Shown here: positions 11,411-21,779 of the stretch, one piece after another
Layout of the letters: each line of letters starts with the position of its first letter
How positions within the stretch are numbered: position 1 is the stretch's first letter
NCBI GenBank assembly: GCA_030220185.1
Contig: JASPKZ010005710.1
Coordinates: 1,054,001 to 1,118,000, forward strand
Direction: 5' to 3'
DNA: 64,000 nt
Origin: Diploptera punctata
Taxonomy: Eukaryota; Arthropoda; Insecta; Blattodea; Blaberidae
The notes under the pieces: model-generated
What the model saw: only the letters and a program-made list of their open reading frames with translations
What the model was told of the DNA's origin: nothing
The model's database searches: none
Made by a program: the position numbers and the translations under genes

Positions 11411-12602
11411 TTTTGTAGCTTGGCTGGACTTCTGCGACGACTTTGGATTGGGTGAGTATTGACATGTACCTTCTGCCAGAGTTACGTGTACACAACCAGC
11501 AAGTGATTAGTACGGACGGACCACTATCTACGGTGCTAAAATTACAAATTACTACTGTACTAACTTACATTAGGCTTACCTGCATCACGACAGATGTTGA
11601 CATAATAATAATAATTAATAATAATAATTTTATCACAGTAGGTAGTGCTCTGTACCAATGACTTGCGATCGTGTACGTATAACTCTGGAAGAAGGCATGC
11701 TAATACCCAATCCAAGGCCGCTGAATGGTCCGGTCAAGCTCTGAATGCACTGTATTTGAACGCCTTGTTGCTTCTTGCTTGCCTACTCCAGGATGCTACC
11801 TGCAGGCTGCTAGCCTTGCATCCACATTTGCCAATCAAGAGGTTGATCATCATGTCAGTATAGAGATGACGTGATCAGCATTTTGAATCTTCCAGCCATT
11901 ATAGCTGTTTTTTTAAGAACCAGAAACTCTTTCTATTGTAGTGATCAAAATTCTTCACTATGGTGGGTGGACATCAGTCCAATATTAGCAAAATGGTATG
12001 AGAACACCTGTGCATTCTTTAGCTTTGTACAAAGGCATGATGCATTAGAATGCTTCGCTAATGGTGACCTACATTTTTAAAATCAAAGTTTTAACTTCTG
12101 TGTGGTAGATTATAAAATTAAAAAAGATTGAATGTCATTTCAATCGGACACAAAGGTGACATTTGTTATGAAATTTTAACGATATTTTATAATATTCAAG
12201 AATGTTAGATTTCATTAAATGAGTGCTCAATTTTCATGTCATGGGAATTGTCAACTATTGCATGCCGAAACCTATCTAAAATTTCTCCCAGAGATACGTT
12301 GTGATATATAAAGGCCATGTCCAAAACAAATTATGCCATATTGTTTATTTTTAATATTTCACTCACCTCATACTTCATAATTCATAACAGACCCTGGGTT
12401 TCTTCACATCTTTTGTGACATTCTCAATGCTGCGTCATGTTCACAACTGACGTCCAACGGCCTTCTATCATGCAGACTGACCTCCGCGCCATCTGGTGGC
12501 CGACCGAAGAATTTCCAAATCAGTCCTCTTTCTTTATAACCGGGTATTTCAAAATTCATAGTTGTATTTTCATTCTTGCATATGTAAATTTTTTCCCAAA
12601 TT

Positions 12603-12965
12603 GTGAGTTCCTTCGGTTTTTCCAATTGTTTAAGTAAATTTGTTTTGGTTTCTATTCTATGTTTTTCTGACAAGGCATGTGCAGCTATTGATGCCTGGTC
12701 AGAAAAACATAGAATAGAAACCAAAACAAAATTACTTAAACAATTGGAAAAACCGAAGGAACTCACAATTTGGGAAACAATTTACATATGCAAGAATGAA
12801 AATACAACTATGAATTTTGAAATACCCGGTTATAAAGAAAGAGGACTGATTTGGAAATTCTTCGGTCGGCCATCAGATGGCGCGGAGGTCAGTCTGCAGG
12901 ATAGAAGGCCGTTGGACGTCAGTTGTGAACGTGATGCAGCATTGACAATGTCACAAAAGATGTGA
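12603..12965 (+). pseudogene. PLE GIY-YIG endonuclease C-terminal fragment
   Basis: From about 12690 the frame encodes AAIDAWSEKHRIETKTKLL, KELTIWETIYICKNEN, TTMNFEIPGYKERGL and a tail ending in MSQKM. The order H...I...LL, WE.IYI and MNFEIP is that of the C-terminal half of GIY-YIG endonucleases in Penelope-like retroelements, which nick DNA to start insertion. The GIY-YIG motif and the reverse transcriptase are absent. The first 30 codons are antisense of the opposite arm and not protein. The minus-strand twin is 12404-12766. Confidence 0.75.
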
Positions 12966-12982
12966 AGAAACCCAGGGTCTGC
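12939..12982 (+). ncRNA. Hammerhead-like fold, U3-A8 core
   Basis: Stem I GCA/TGC, core TTGACAA, stem II GTCAC...GTGAA, core GAA, stem III ACCC.GGGT, cleavage triplet GTC. Compared with the canonical CTGANGA, position 3 is T and position 8 is A, which would still pair. The order matches a type I hammerhead with a short stem III, as known in Penelope-like elements. Activity is not shown by sequence. Confidence 0.6.
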
Positions 12983-13159
12983 TATGAATTATGAAGTATG
13001 AGATGAGTGAAATATTAAAAATAAACAATATTAAAAAACCTCATAGTGTTATTTCCTATCTACATAACTTAAATTATGCCATGTTTAACTGCAAGGCATT
13101 AAAATCCAGTACCAAATTTCTCATTTAAACTACAGGGAAGCAATACAATTTTTTTTATT

Positions 13160-13404
13160 TAACTTTTACAGGAATTAATCACTATGAGGTTTAATTTATG
13201 GTAGGATTAAATGTTCCTTACCTCTCCTCATACAAATCTTCTAAGTAGATCGCGATATCGAGGCCATAACGGTCTCATCTTCAGTACTTTTTTGGGACTG
13301 ATGTTATGTCGATCGGAAGAAACTCTTTCTTCTCCCCTCTGTTGGTGGACCGATGAAGCTCTGGATCAGGCCAGAATTTGCGGGAAATTCTCCGACCTGC
13401 GAAG
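13160..13404 (-). mobile_element. PLE 3' end, antisense, with hammerhead
   Basis: On the minus strand an ORF segment ending in FLPIDITSVPKKY (13281-13404 region) is followed directly by a hammerhead-like fold at 13243-13289, then a TATGAGGAGAGGTAAG box, then a tail with ACCTCATAGTG. This is the standard order of the family, here as a single arm rather than a palindrome. The protein piece is not obviously alignable to the other copies. Confidence 0.6.
13243..13289 (-). ncRNA. Hammerhead-like fold with GAU in place of GAA
   Basis: Minus strand: stem I AAGTA/TACTT, five perfect pairs; core CTGAAGA; stem II GAGACC...GGCCTC with one mismatch; then GAT where GAA is expected; stem III ATCGCGAT; cleavage triplet ATC. 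All helices are intact, so the GAT is a single departure at position 14 in an otherwise complete motif. Confidence 0.6.
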
Positions 13405-13640
13405 AAGTATGTAGATATATATACTGTATTCTGATTAACTATAGTTAACATATATAGCTTTAAATACATAATTATATTAATCGAGGACATGATTTGTTTT
13501 TTCGCTTCTGCTGAACTGTGCTTTGGTCATGAATGAATCGCAGTAACTGCAGCAGTCATGTGCTTTGTGGATTACCTGCCCATTTATTTTCCTAAAGTGT
13601 CTTTCTTAGGGTGGACAGAAAATAGTGATTGCGATACTTA
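13390..13640 (+). repeat. Dispersed repeat, copy 1 (copy 2 at 47822-48065)
   Basis: Both copies share CTCCGACCT near the start, TATACTGTATTCTGAT, ACTGCAGCAGTCA and a GGCTGGACA-like end, in the same orientation. I cannot name the family. The antisense reading of copy 2 (AVIAIRSWLEHSSAGAKKLI) is open, but copy 1 reads differently. Confidence 0.6.
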
Positions 13641-14164
13641 CATCTGGTTCCTGATTTGCTGATTCATTACTGGCAGGGTGTAAAAATCATGAACAACCAA
13701 TTTTTTCTTAATGGCTACAAGCAAATTTATGATATACAATATAAATCATACAGTATATATTATATACTTATTTCTTTATCACATAGTATCAAGTGAATGA
13801 TTTTTTTTTGTTCTCTGTTTATTCCTTTTTATGGAATATATTTCATTAATATTTTGTATACATTCATGAAGATCAAGAATGAAGCAAAGAATAAATGAGA
13901 ATTAGAAGTTTTGAAAAAAAAAATATATTGAAGTTTATCAAAGAACAGAATCCTGAAAGTAGAATTTGATTAAATTCTCTATTTTCACACTGCCAAAAAT
14001 TCTACAGATATTTATAAATTTGGTAAGTAGAGTTCGTATTTATATATATAAATATTTCCTTTGTTATGGACATTATTTAGAATATCAGAGGTCTTTGATA
14101 AATGTTTATATAATAAAGTTGGCACAAATGGAGAATGAAAGAGGGACATATAAATTCCTATTTA

Positions 14165-14469
14165 CGCATTCGCCTCAAAAGACGAGGTAGACTTGCCGAC
14201 TGTTAAATGGCCTTCAACTCAGAAGATGAGGCTTAGTTCTGCTATTATATATTTCACAATTTTTTTTGTACATCCCTTGGCAGGAAAATATTTTGTTAAC
14301 ATTTATGAATAGTAGAGGAATGGTGTTTTTGCCTTCATCCTTATTATGGTATAAAATACCATTATCTTTTGTTTGTTTTGAATGTCTGAAAATAGACAAT
14401 ATAATTTACGGTAACTTAAATCTGGTTTCTGGGAAAATGTATTGAGCATTTAAACCTGAAGCGAATGGG
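14165..14469. mobile_element. piggyBac-type MITE, copy 1
   Basis: About 305 bp, with right end GAAGCGAATGGG followed by TTAA at 14470-14473. The left end GCATTCGCCTCAAAAGACGAG is the decayed partner, preceded by TTTA. The sequence is closely similar over its whole length to 48977-49285, where both TTAA flanks are intact. No coding capacity. The right end abuts a LINE fragment at 14474. Confidence 0.75.
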
Positions 14470-14473
14470 TTAA

Positions 14474-14640
14474 GGAAAGCATCTAATAGGTAGGCCAAGA
14501 ATGAGATGGATTAATAACATTAATAATGATTTGAGGGAGATTAATTATACAGGAAGTGACTGGTAAATTCAACTGGATAAAGATGTATGGAAAAATTATG
14601 TCACTGCAGCTAAGATCCTTTGGGTTTCATAGGGCAAATG
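14474..14640 (+). pseudogene. LINE 3' fragment (AMNLRV type)
   Basis: Motifs GGTAGGCCAAGAATGAGATGG, ATTAATAATGATTTGAGGGAG and GATAAAGATGTATGG..AATTATGTC match the 3' end of the LINE preserved at 17245-17460. It is a short decayed fragment. The 14640-15006 interval is AT-rich and probably intron. Confidence 0.6.
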
Positions 14641-15006
14641 AAGTAGTTTTTGAACAACTTTGATACTAAATACTGGCCATAATAATTGAAAAATGTTTTA
14701 ATGTTGAAATTAAATTTCAAAGAATTGGAACTTTTGGTTTTCAAACACTTTAAAAATGGAGATATTAGTATTATATAGTTAAAAATTCGCCGTACAAATT
14801 AGGTTGAAAATTATAAAAATAAGACATAAGTCTATAATCTGTGTAATGTGACCTTGATGTGAAACTGATCATTATAACTTCTATTTTTATTATTATATTC
14901 AATTAGACACATGATTCTTGATAAATAGTTAATAGTTGTGAAATTGTGAATATAAAATAACCATTTGAATTGCTTGTTATTGTTGAGATTGATATTTTTC
15001 TTTTAG

Positions 15007-15273
15007 GATGAAGATATGGATGGAAAAAGAAAAAGATCAAGTTCCATTTTTGGCGATGGTGATCCTCTTTTGGAGAAAGCCGTTATATCTCTGTCAAAAC
15101 AAGATGATATGTATGATGTGTTTGGTGAATATGTTGCCAGTGAATTGAGAAGTCTCTCATCGGAATCCCTTCGAAAGAGAATTAAAAAAGGAATTCAGCA
15201 AGTGATAATCCAGACCATGGATGAAGAAGAAATGAATATAAGGGAAGAAACTGGCATGACTGAAGTTACATAA
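15007..15273 (+). CDS. 3'-terminal exon of a BESS-motif protein
   Basis: An open frame of 88 codons plus stop starts right after a splice acceptor (TTGATATTTTTCTTTTAG). It reads DEDMDGKRKRSSS..., then DDMYDVFGEYVASELRSLSS and ESLRKRIKKGIQQVIIQ. This last part has the acidic-aromatic start, FG.YVA..LR.L core and basic IQ.II end of the BESS-like motif found at the C-terminus of many insect MADF-BESS transcriptional regulators, where it mediates protein-protein contacts. Codon use and low repeat content mark it as host coding. Frame 0 continues through the acceptor, so ATG 15016 is not needed as a start. Upstream exons (a MADF domain would be expected) are not in the window. AATAAA occurs at 15282, close to the stop. 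Confidence 0.75.
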   Translation, partial: DEDMDGKRKRSSSIFGDGDPLLEKAVISLSKQDDMYDVFGEYVASELRSLSSESLRKRIKKGIQQVIIQTMDEEEMNIREETGMTEVT

Positions 15274-15615
15274 GCCTTCAAAATAAACCCAACACAACTA
15301 GCAGTCAAGCATGTGATTTTGTACCATAGTAAGAACTGCCACTGCATTTATTGCACATGCGAAAATATAGCCTGATTGAATTAAACTAAAATTTTCGTAC
15401 ATAATGTAAAACAAAATGTACACACACGTGACTAAAGATTTTTAGAATTAGGTTGAAGAAATTTAAGTACAGTGGAATTAACAGACCTTTGCGTTTCTGA
15501 CGCTTCAGAATGTGAAAATTATCAATTCTTTCTAACTGAAATGTGGTTATAGTTCAAATTTTGTTCATTTTGTTTTGTTTATATTTTTATGTAAATATAG
15601 TAATTATTATAGTAT

Positions 15616-16591
15616 AGGGTGTCCATACTATTTTCAATGTAAAAGGGACTTGTACTAAAAATTAAAGGAAAAACCTGGGACATTTAATAAAAAGGTGGGA
15701 CATTAACAAAATATTAAAAAAAAAATTTTTACCATGACACTGTTGCCAATACAAATTTATAAGGATCAACCATTCACAAATAAAAAACACTAAAAGTCAT
15801 CATCATGAACAAATTCGTTTTAGGCCATGTGGCCTGTACGGTAAACCTAGCGAAGATGGTCTTGATCTTTCCACCAATGTTTTGGTCTTCCTTGGTCCCT
15901 ATGTCCAGTTGGGGTATATTGGAATGCCAATTTTGGAAGTCTATTTCTTGCCATTCTCCTCAGATGATTTTTCCATTCTTGTTGGTATCTTTGTATATCT
16001 TCATTTAAACTTGTTACTCCAAGTTTTCCTCTGATAATAGTGTTCCTTTGATGATCCAGTCTATTAACTCCTAACAATGATCGTAAGAAGCGCATTTGGC
16101 TTACTTGAAGTTTATGAGAGTTTCTTTTATTTAAAATCCAAATTTCACTTCCGTATTTTAGAGCAGCTTTTGATGTGATGTTATGTAATCTTAGTTTTGT
16201 CTCTGTCCTCATCTGTTTACCAAAATGTCTTCGTATTACCCCATTCATTTTATTATATTTTTGTAATTTTGAATCAATGTCACTCTTATACTCTGCAAAT
16301 ACACTTCCTAAGTAAGAGAAATCTGACACTTGTTCTATAATTTTTCCATCAATCTCAATTTTCACCTGTTATATGTTTTTTCCACACATTGCCATTGTTT
16401 TGGATTTTGAAGTGGAAATTTTCATATTATATTTGCTGGCAATTTTGAATAATTGAAACGCTATTTGTAAGCTATCTTCGGAATCTGATAATATTATTTG
16501 ATCATCAGCATATAATATTGTTTGAATTATTTTATTCCTAGTTATTGAAATTCCACTATTTACTGTTTGTTTCCATTCTTGCACTATTCTG

Positions 16592-16629
<38 letters not shown>

Positions 16630-17089
16630 ATAAGAGTGGAGATAGTCCACCCACTCATTGTTTATTAATGTTTAAAAATATTTACTTATCGCTGCAAGGG
16701 GTATAAAAATCCACTAAATCTCTTTCATCTAAGTTAAAATTGTATTCTTCCACCGCTAAAGTACCAGAATCAGCAGGAAATCTCTGACACTGGCCACACC
16801 GACCATAAATTGAATTTGAAAAATGTACCAGTTACCAACATACAAGTATGAGTGTAAAAAAAAACATTATAGACCAGTGCATCGTGGTCATACAACTGGC
16901 ACTTTCTAACGTTCATATTTATAATTACATAGTAAAGAACAAAACGAAAATCGGCATTCATAAATACATTGGCAAAGCATCATCCTAAAAGTGGGACATT
17001 TGAGCGTCCCCAAGAAAACTTTTGGGACAGCGAGACATTTTCCAAAAAAACTGGACTGTCCCAGGAAAAACAGGATGAATGGACACCCT
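15616..17089. mobile_element. TIR transposon with 10-bp TSD
   Basis: The direct repeat attatagtat at 15606-15615 and 17090-17099 flanks inverted ends AGGGTGTCCAT and ATGGACACCCT. The right subterminal part has GGGACA/TGTCCC motifs. A 10-bp duplication suits a Mutator-like element better than hAT (8 bp) or mariner (TA), but no transposase is left to decide. An antisense LINE (about 15795-16590) and a TA microsatellite (about 16597-16626) lie inside. Confidence 0.7.
15795..16590 (-). pseudogene. LINE reverse transcriptase C-terminal half, antisense
   Basis: Minus-strand ORFs 16369-16584 and 15847-16365 are joined by a stop. They encode ILYADDQIILSDSEDSLQ, with the YADD catalytic box of reverse transcriptase, then DFSYLGSVFAEYKSDID, LKYGSEIWILNKRN and a C-terminal end with RRMARNRLPKLAFQY. 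These are RT motif C and the thumb and C-terminal region of a non-LTR retrotransposon. The N-terminal fingers and endonuclease are missing. It is nested in the TIR element at 15616-17089. Confidence 0.85.
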
Positions 17090-17244
17090 ATTATAGTATC
17101 ATTAAACAAAAAAATATTTATTGATCAATCTTTCTGTATAAATTTTCATATAGCATCATAATAATAGCTTTGCACAGTTGTAATAATGGTATTAATAATC
17201 TTACCATAAAATCTTGAATTAAAAGTAACTCAATTGCATTGTGA

Positions 17245-17465
17245 ATGAAGGTTCACACTATAATAAGAAAGAGGTACATAGAAGGTTCTGTAGGAAAATC
17301 AGAGGGAAAACACCTAGTTGGTAGACCAAGGATGAGGTGGAAGAATAACATTAACCATGATTTGAGGGGAAGTAGATTATACAGGAAAACACTAGCTCAG
17401 GATAGGGATGTATGGAGAGCTTATGTCCACGTAGCCATGAACCTAAGGGTATGATAGTGTCAGTG
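17245..17465 (+). pseudogene. LINE 3' end (AQDRD..AMNLRV)
   Basis: Open from 17245 to 17454, reading HLVGRPRMRWKNNINHDLRGS, then TLAQDRDVWRAYVHVAMNLRV and a stop. This is the extreme C-terminus of a LINE lineage with further pieces at 7030-7785, 14474-14640, 32595-32745 and 40680-40970. It lies beyond the RT domain. 5'-truncated. Confidence 0.75.
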
Positions 17466-17742
17466 AGTTAGTTGGCTGATAAATTATTAAAAATATTAAA
17501 AAATGCATATTATTTTGAACCTTTATCTGCATTTAAAATAAAATACAATTTAAGAACACTTAAAAATGTGTGGCAGTTCTTAGTATAAAGTAACATTAAG
17601 GATAAGTAATATCAGTCACATAAATAACATTGTCCACATAGTAATAGTATGATATTTCTATTTAATTTTAGGAAGTGATATTTTGAGGTTATTTTAATTA
17701 TATTATTTTTAGTCTGATCATCTTATCTCAATATTAATGTTG

Positions 17743-18516
17743 GTTGGTTGGTATCTAATGTTGAGCACTTGATAATGAAATCATTCACTCTCTTGCACTC
17801 CAATATTTAGCAGAAAGGCTGGTCTCTTCTACAAAAGCTGGACAACGGAGGAGATGGTTTCTTTCCATATCTTCATTTAAATTGCAAAAAGGGCATTTAG
17901 GTGAATCTGTTACGCCAAGTCTGTGTAGGTGTTTATTCAGGCAGTCATGTCCCGTTAGCAGTCTGAATGTTGCTACTGCAGATTTTCTTTGTAATGTAGT
18001 AATGTCATAATCTTGTAGATTTTCCCATTACTTTCCAGATGTTTTGGTGGTGTATTCTTCTTTAAGTTTATTGATATATTTATTTGAGATAATTCTTTTG
18101 ATAGAGTGAAAGGTAACTGGAATAGAAGTTGGGTTTGAAACAATTTTGCTAGCCGTCTTGGCCAGAAAATTGGCTATTTCATTGCCTGTCACTCCACAAT
18201 GAGCCGGAATCCATTGAAGTACAACTTCTTTATGTAGACGGGATAACTGTTTTATCATTTTGTGACATTCGATAATCTTGATGCTTTTGGGTGTTGTGTC
18301 TCGTGTTATAGCGAGAATGGCTGCTTTGGAGTCACATAGAATTACAACTTTTGTAAATTTTTGGATGTGATAAAAGATTTTGTAAACTTAAGAAAATTGC
18401 TAGAATTTTGCCATCAAAGTTTGTTGAATTTGTGTTTAGTTTACAATAAAAGGAAAAAAAGTGGACATACTGCACCAGTGCCACTGTCATTTGGTAGGCT
18501 GGAGCCATCTGTAAAA
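17743..18516 (-). pseudogene. LINE RNase H domain fragment, 18-bp TSD
   Basis: The direct repeat atctcaatattaatgttg at 17725-17742 and 18517-18534 brackets 774 bp. Minus-strand translation gives IFTDGS near 18510, then LQWIPAHCGVTGNEIANFLAKTAS (18150-18220). These are the ribonuclease H motifs carried at the C-terminus of I- and R1-like non-LTR retrotransposons. The interior is frameshifted. The 3' end lies at the left, with a CCAA-repeat tail (GGTTGGTTGG on the + strand). Confidence 0.85.
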
Positions 18517-18599
18517 ATCTCAATATTAATGTTGATTTGTTCTTGGACATGTTTCAAAACAATTCTGTTTTATCGTCAGCTTGTCCAGACTGGTTTGAT

Positions 18600-18833
18600 T
18601 TATGTTGCATTATGTTGCACACCCTGGATGTCGATGTCAGCTCCATCCTGTGGTTGGCCAAAGAACCTCCAAACAAGGTCACCCTCCGTTGGTATTTCAA
18701 AATTCATAACTCTGTTTTTGTTCTTCTGAATATAGATTTTTTCCCAAATCGTCAGCTCTTTTGTTTTTTTCTGTTTTAATAATTTAGTGTCTGAATTTAT
18801 ATTATGTTTTTTCAGACCAAACATGAGCAGCAA
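18600..18833 (-). pseudogene. PLE GIY-YIG endonuclease C-terminal fragment
   Basis: Minus-strand frame encodes KHNINSDTKLL, KELTIWEKIYIQKNKNRV, MNFEIPTEGDLVWRFFG and ends in a GVQHNAT stop. Together with 18802-18930 (KEHIRNIKNGEVEKSAVAAH, other frame) it reconstructs the C-terminal half of the endonuclease of the type C PLE. The K-E-H and W-E residues typical of this enzyme half are visible; the GIY-YIG motif is not. Confidence 0.75.
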
Positions 18834-19359
18834 CTGCAGATTTTTCTACTTCCCCATTTTTAATATTTCTTATGTGTTCTTTGGTTCTAATTTTTGGGTT
18901 TCTTTTTGTTTTTCCTGTATATATATATATCTTTTGTTTGGAGGTTCTTTGGCCAACCACAGAATGGAGCTGACATCGACATCCAGGGTGTGCAACATAA
19001 TGCAACATAAATCAAACCAGTCTGGACAAGCTGACGATAAAACAGAATTGTTTTGAAACATGTCCAAGAACAAATCAACATTAATATTGAGGTAATGCAC
19101 AGTATAGGTGCTGGATCAAACCGTTATTGTTGATAAATATTTTGATTAGAAAACATAGACTGCTCAAATTATGACATCTTTGCCCGGGCCCATAAAAGGC
19201 AAAGATTAATTCAACTTTCCTTACTAAATTTTCAAACATGTAATGTGCAGTGAGCTACAAGCTTTAATCGTGGAAGCTTTAAGGAAAGAGGAACTCACAC
19301 ACACTTGAGCAAGCTTTGGAATTTTACTTTGATGTCTGAGATAAGCTAACTACTAACGG

Positions 19360-20535
19360 TCTTACTAATAAAAATCTCTTATATTGGCTTTCAGCAGTTG
19401 TTTAGTTATCCAATATATAAGTCTTATGTAGATCATGTATAATTTCCTTACTAATAAACGTTGTGCAGGAGCTATATAACAATACAACAGTTACACACAA
19501 TACGTCACATATTCGTCATCATTATGACGTCAGAACATATTACGCGCAGTTTGTAACAGAAAGAAAACGACATCAACTAGTGATTAATTGTGTAAGAAAT
19601 GAGTATGGATAAGAATAGAGAGAGATTCCCTAATTGGGGAGGTACGGAAAAAATAAGTGTGTTTTAGTTTATATACATTTTCCTTCAAGCTACGTCAAAT
19701 ATATCGTAGAATTAGTTTCACAGATAATGTGCTGCCATCTAACGTCAAGAATTTCGAACAATTCTTGGAAGCTAATAAGTTTTTCCCATTACTTATGAAT
19801 TATATGCAGTATTTTAAGATGCGTTAGAAAACGTTCAAAATAGTAGGAAATGTTACCGACAACAGAATAACGCTTTAAGCGAAAAAAAAATTACGGTCCG
19901 ATCGGGAATCGAACCTACGACCTCACGGACCATAGTCAGAAGCTCTAACCACAAGACTATCAAGCTAACGTACAACGTGCTGCAATAATAGTACCTCTAT
20001 AATTAAATACATTTTTATATCGGTATGTGTATTACATATTAATAATGCAAGAACGTTTTGCTAAAATAATATTATCAAGCATTTAAACTACATTCAGGTT
20101 AATCTTGTCTACAGCAACTATTGTAGAACATATTCTTTTGTGAATCAACGTTCAACTTTAAAATATTATTAGGCCTAATCGAGAATGAGTGTAACAAAAG
20201 GCATTTTATTATGTCTTTATTTTCCTACCCAGAGCTTTATAAATATTATTTATGTCCTGTGCATCCATCAAACAGTCGTTAAAGTTTTGCATTTTGCGTT
20301 AAATTTAAGGAAATATTCATCAATATCATAAGAAAACAATCAGTTGATATGAAAGTCCGACATTTTGTCTAGTTACACAATCCTTAAACAAGGCTGCAGG
20401 CATGTATAACGATTCCCATGTAAAGTTGTACATCTCTTATATACTGAGCAGCTAATACAGTGTTTATTAGTAAGAGTTTTCAACTGTAATGTGTATAAAC
20501 CTTGTATAAAAGTTATATATCGTTTATTAGTAAGA
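19360..20535. mobile_element. Non-autonomous TIR element with tRNA-like insert
   Basis: Inverted ends TCTTACTAATAAA (19360-19372) and TTTATTAGTAAGA (20523-20535) bound about 1.2 kb. The same motif recurs inside each end (CTTACTAATAAACG at about 19448; GTTTATTAGTAAGAG at about 20462). No transposase was seen. An antisense tRNA-like sequence sits inside at about 19895-19985. TSD not determined, so exact ends are uncertain. Confidence 0.55.
19890..19985 (-). repeat. tRNA-like sequence, antisense
   Basis: Minus strand reads AGTCTTGTGGTTAGAGCTTCTGACTA..., then GGTTCGATTCCCGAT, A- and B-box-like Pol III promoter blocks, followed by a T-rich run (AATTTTTTTTTCG). It resembles other tRNA-like units at 21794, 31805, 53130, 57520 and 58985. 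I do not consider it a functional tRNA because the arms do not close well. Confidence 0.5.
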
Positions 20536-21030
20536 GGGTAAATGAATAGGCAAAAGGGTACTTAAAATACACAACTAAAGCTTTAATGCGAGTCAAAAAG
20601 TATAGTCAGATATAACGTGAAAATAAATGAATAAATCATTAATTTAACAAAGAAAAGAATACTATGATTGATCATCTGTACAAAAAAATAATATAAACAA
20701 ACATACATACTTTTACATTCACACTAGTCCAGCCTCGGGTTGGGGTATACAGTCCTTGCGGCCCCACCCTGGCCTACAGGACTAACAAACCAAACTAGCT
20801 CTTCTGAGCTACACTGACCAGACTCCGACGATAAGTCAACGGATGATGATGCGATGTTACAAAACACAGCTATTTATGAGAGTTCACAAGGAGAGGGGAG
20901 AATGCGCGATAGCACACGGTGCGTACTAGGAAGGGAAGGGGTAGGTGGGGGAACATTTGGCACTGTCCACCAAGATCGCACACGAAATGGAGACGTGATG
21001 ACGTATAGTTTGCGCAGCATGACGTAATCC

Positions 21031-21059
21031 CTGTATCGAAATAGAGATTTCGATACAGT
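21031..21059. repeat. Short perfect palindrome
   Basis: CTGTATCGAAAT and its complement ATTTCGATACAG are separated by AGAG. The surrounding 20540-21780 holds no gene I can support; 20720-20960 is a GC-richer patch without an open frame of note. Confidence 0.6.
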
Positions 21060-21779
21060 AAGATGATCAGACTAAAAATAATATAATGATATTTCTATAC
21101 CTCATTATCTAACATTGTTTAAGGACCAGAATTGATTCCCAAGAAAGTTAACAGGTATCATATCTAATTTGAGTCTGTATTTTGAAAATATATATTCCAC
21201 CGTCCATGTGTATTTTTGTAAACATTAACCATTTGATCGTCTACAATTACGTGCTGATTTGATACTTGGGCATGTCAGTGTTATCAGATTAATTAAATGT
21301 ATGCAGTTTTATTAGCAACTTTATTATTTTCTACAAGATTTTTTTTCTAATTCTTACTCATATAAATTCCTACATAAAAATTAACTTTCTTTTATGAACA
21401 TTTAAAAATACAAGCATCATTTGATTAATTCATCTTTGAGAGAAATAATTGTTTGATCATTAGTTTTTGCAGTTAGAAAGCTAAGTGATATTAAATCCAA
21501 TATTTAAAGAGAAGCTTCATTTATTTAATTTATGTAATTTTTAAATTTGAGGTAAAATATTTATTGGACACACAAATAAACTATGTATATTTACACACCC
21601 TTTGGTGCCTAAGATTCCAATTTTTTCTCTCTAGGAAACCATACCAAACTTTTAAAGAAATTTGAAGCCAACCGGAACCTTTATAAATATTATAATAATT
21701 ACACATATATTATAGGAACATTTTAAGTTACCCTCCCCATAAAATCCCAAATTTCAAATATTAAAATTTTTAAATTTGA

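Larger units (their letters stand above)
12340..13070 (+). mobile_element. Long PLE palindrome, hammerhead type B, 12-bp TSD
   Basis: The direct repeat aaattatgccat at 12328-12339 and 13071-13082 brackets 731 bp. Two arms of about 330 bp face each other around a centre at 12672-12697. Each arm runs outward from the endonuclease C-terminal coding region through a hammerhead-like fold to an ATGAGRTGAG box. Only the right side has the tail ACCTCATAGTGTTATTTCC ending in ACATAACTT. Both arms stop at the same place in the protein, the SAIAAH motif, so both are truncated at one point. This is the clearest example of the architecture. Confidence 0.9.
17660..19100 (-). mobile_element. PLE palindrome type C, split by a LINE
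   Basis: The left end has the antisense tail TTAGGAAGTGATATTTTGAGG and the box AGTCTGATCATCTTATCTCAA. It is interrupted at 17743-18516 by an RNase H LINE and resumes with ATTTGTTCTTGGACATG. The left arm antisense codes for endonuclease C-terminus up to TKEHIRNIKNGEVEKSAVAAH and a little further upstream (KTKRNPK). The right arm (18945-19095) is shorter and holds a hammerhead-like segment. The tail on the left gives minus orientation. No clean TSD was found. Confidence 0.75.

Noticed and set aside
12000..12070. Tail of ORF 11871-12080 as coding
   Set aside because: AT-rich, no motif, no splice signals, and no repeat support either way.
12603..12695. N-terminal 30 codons of the ORF at 12603 as real PLE protein
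   Set aside because: These codons are the antisense of the opposite arm read through the palindrome centre.
16597..16626. TA run as a regulatory or origin element
   Set aside because: A simple dinucleotide microsatellite; similar runs occur at 51660 and 57600.
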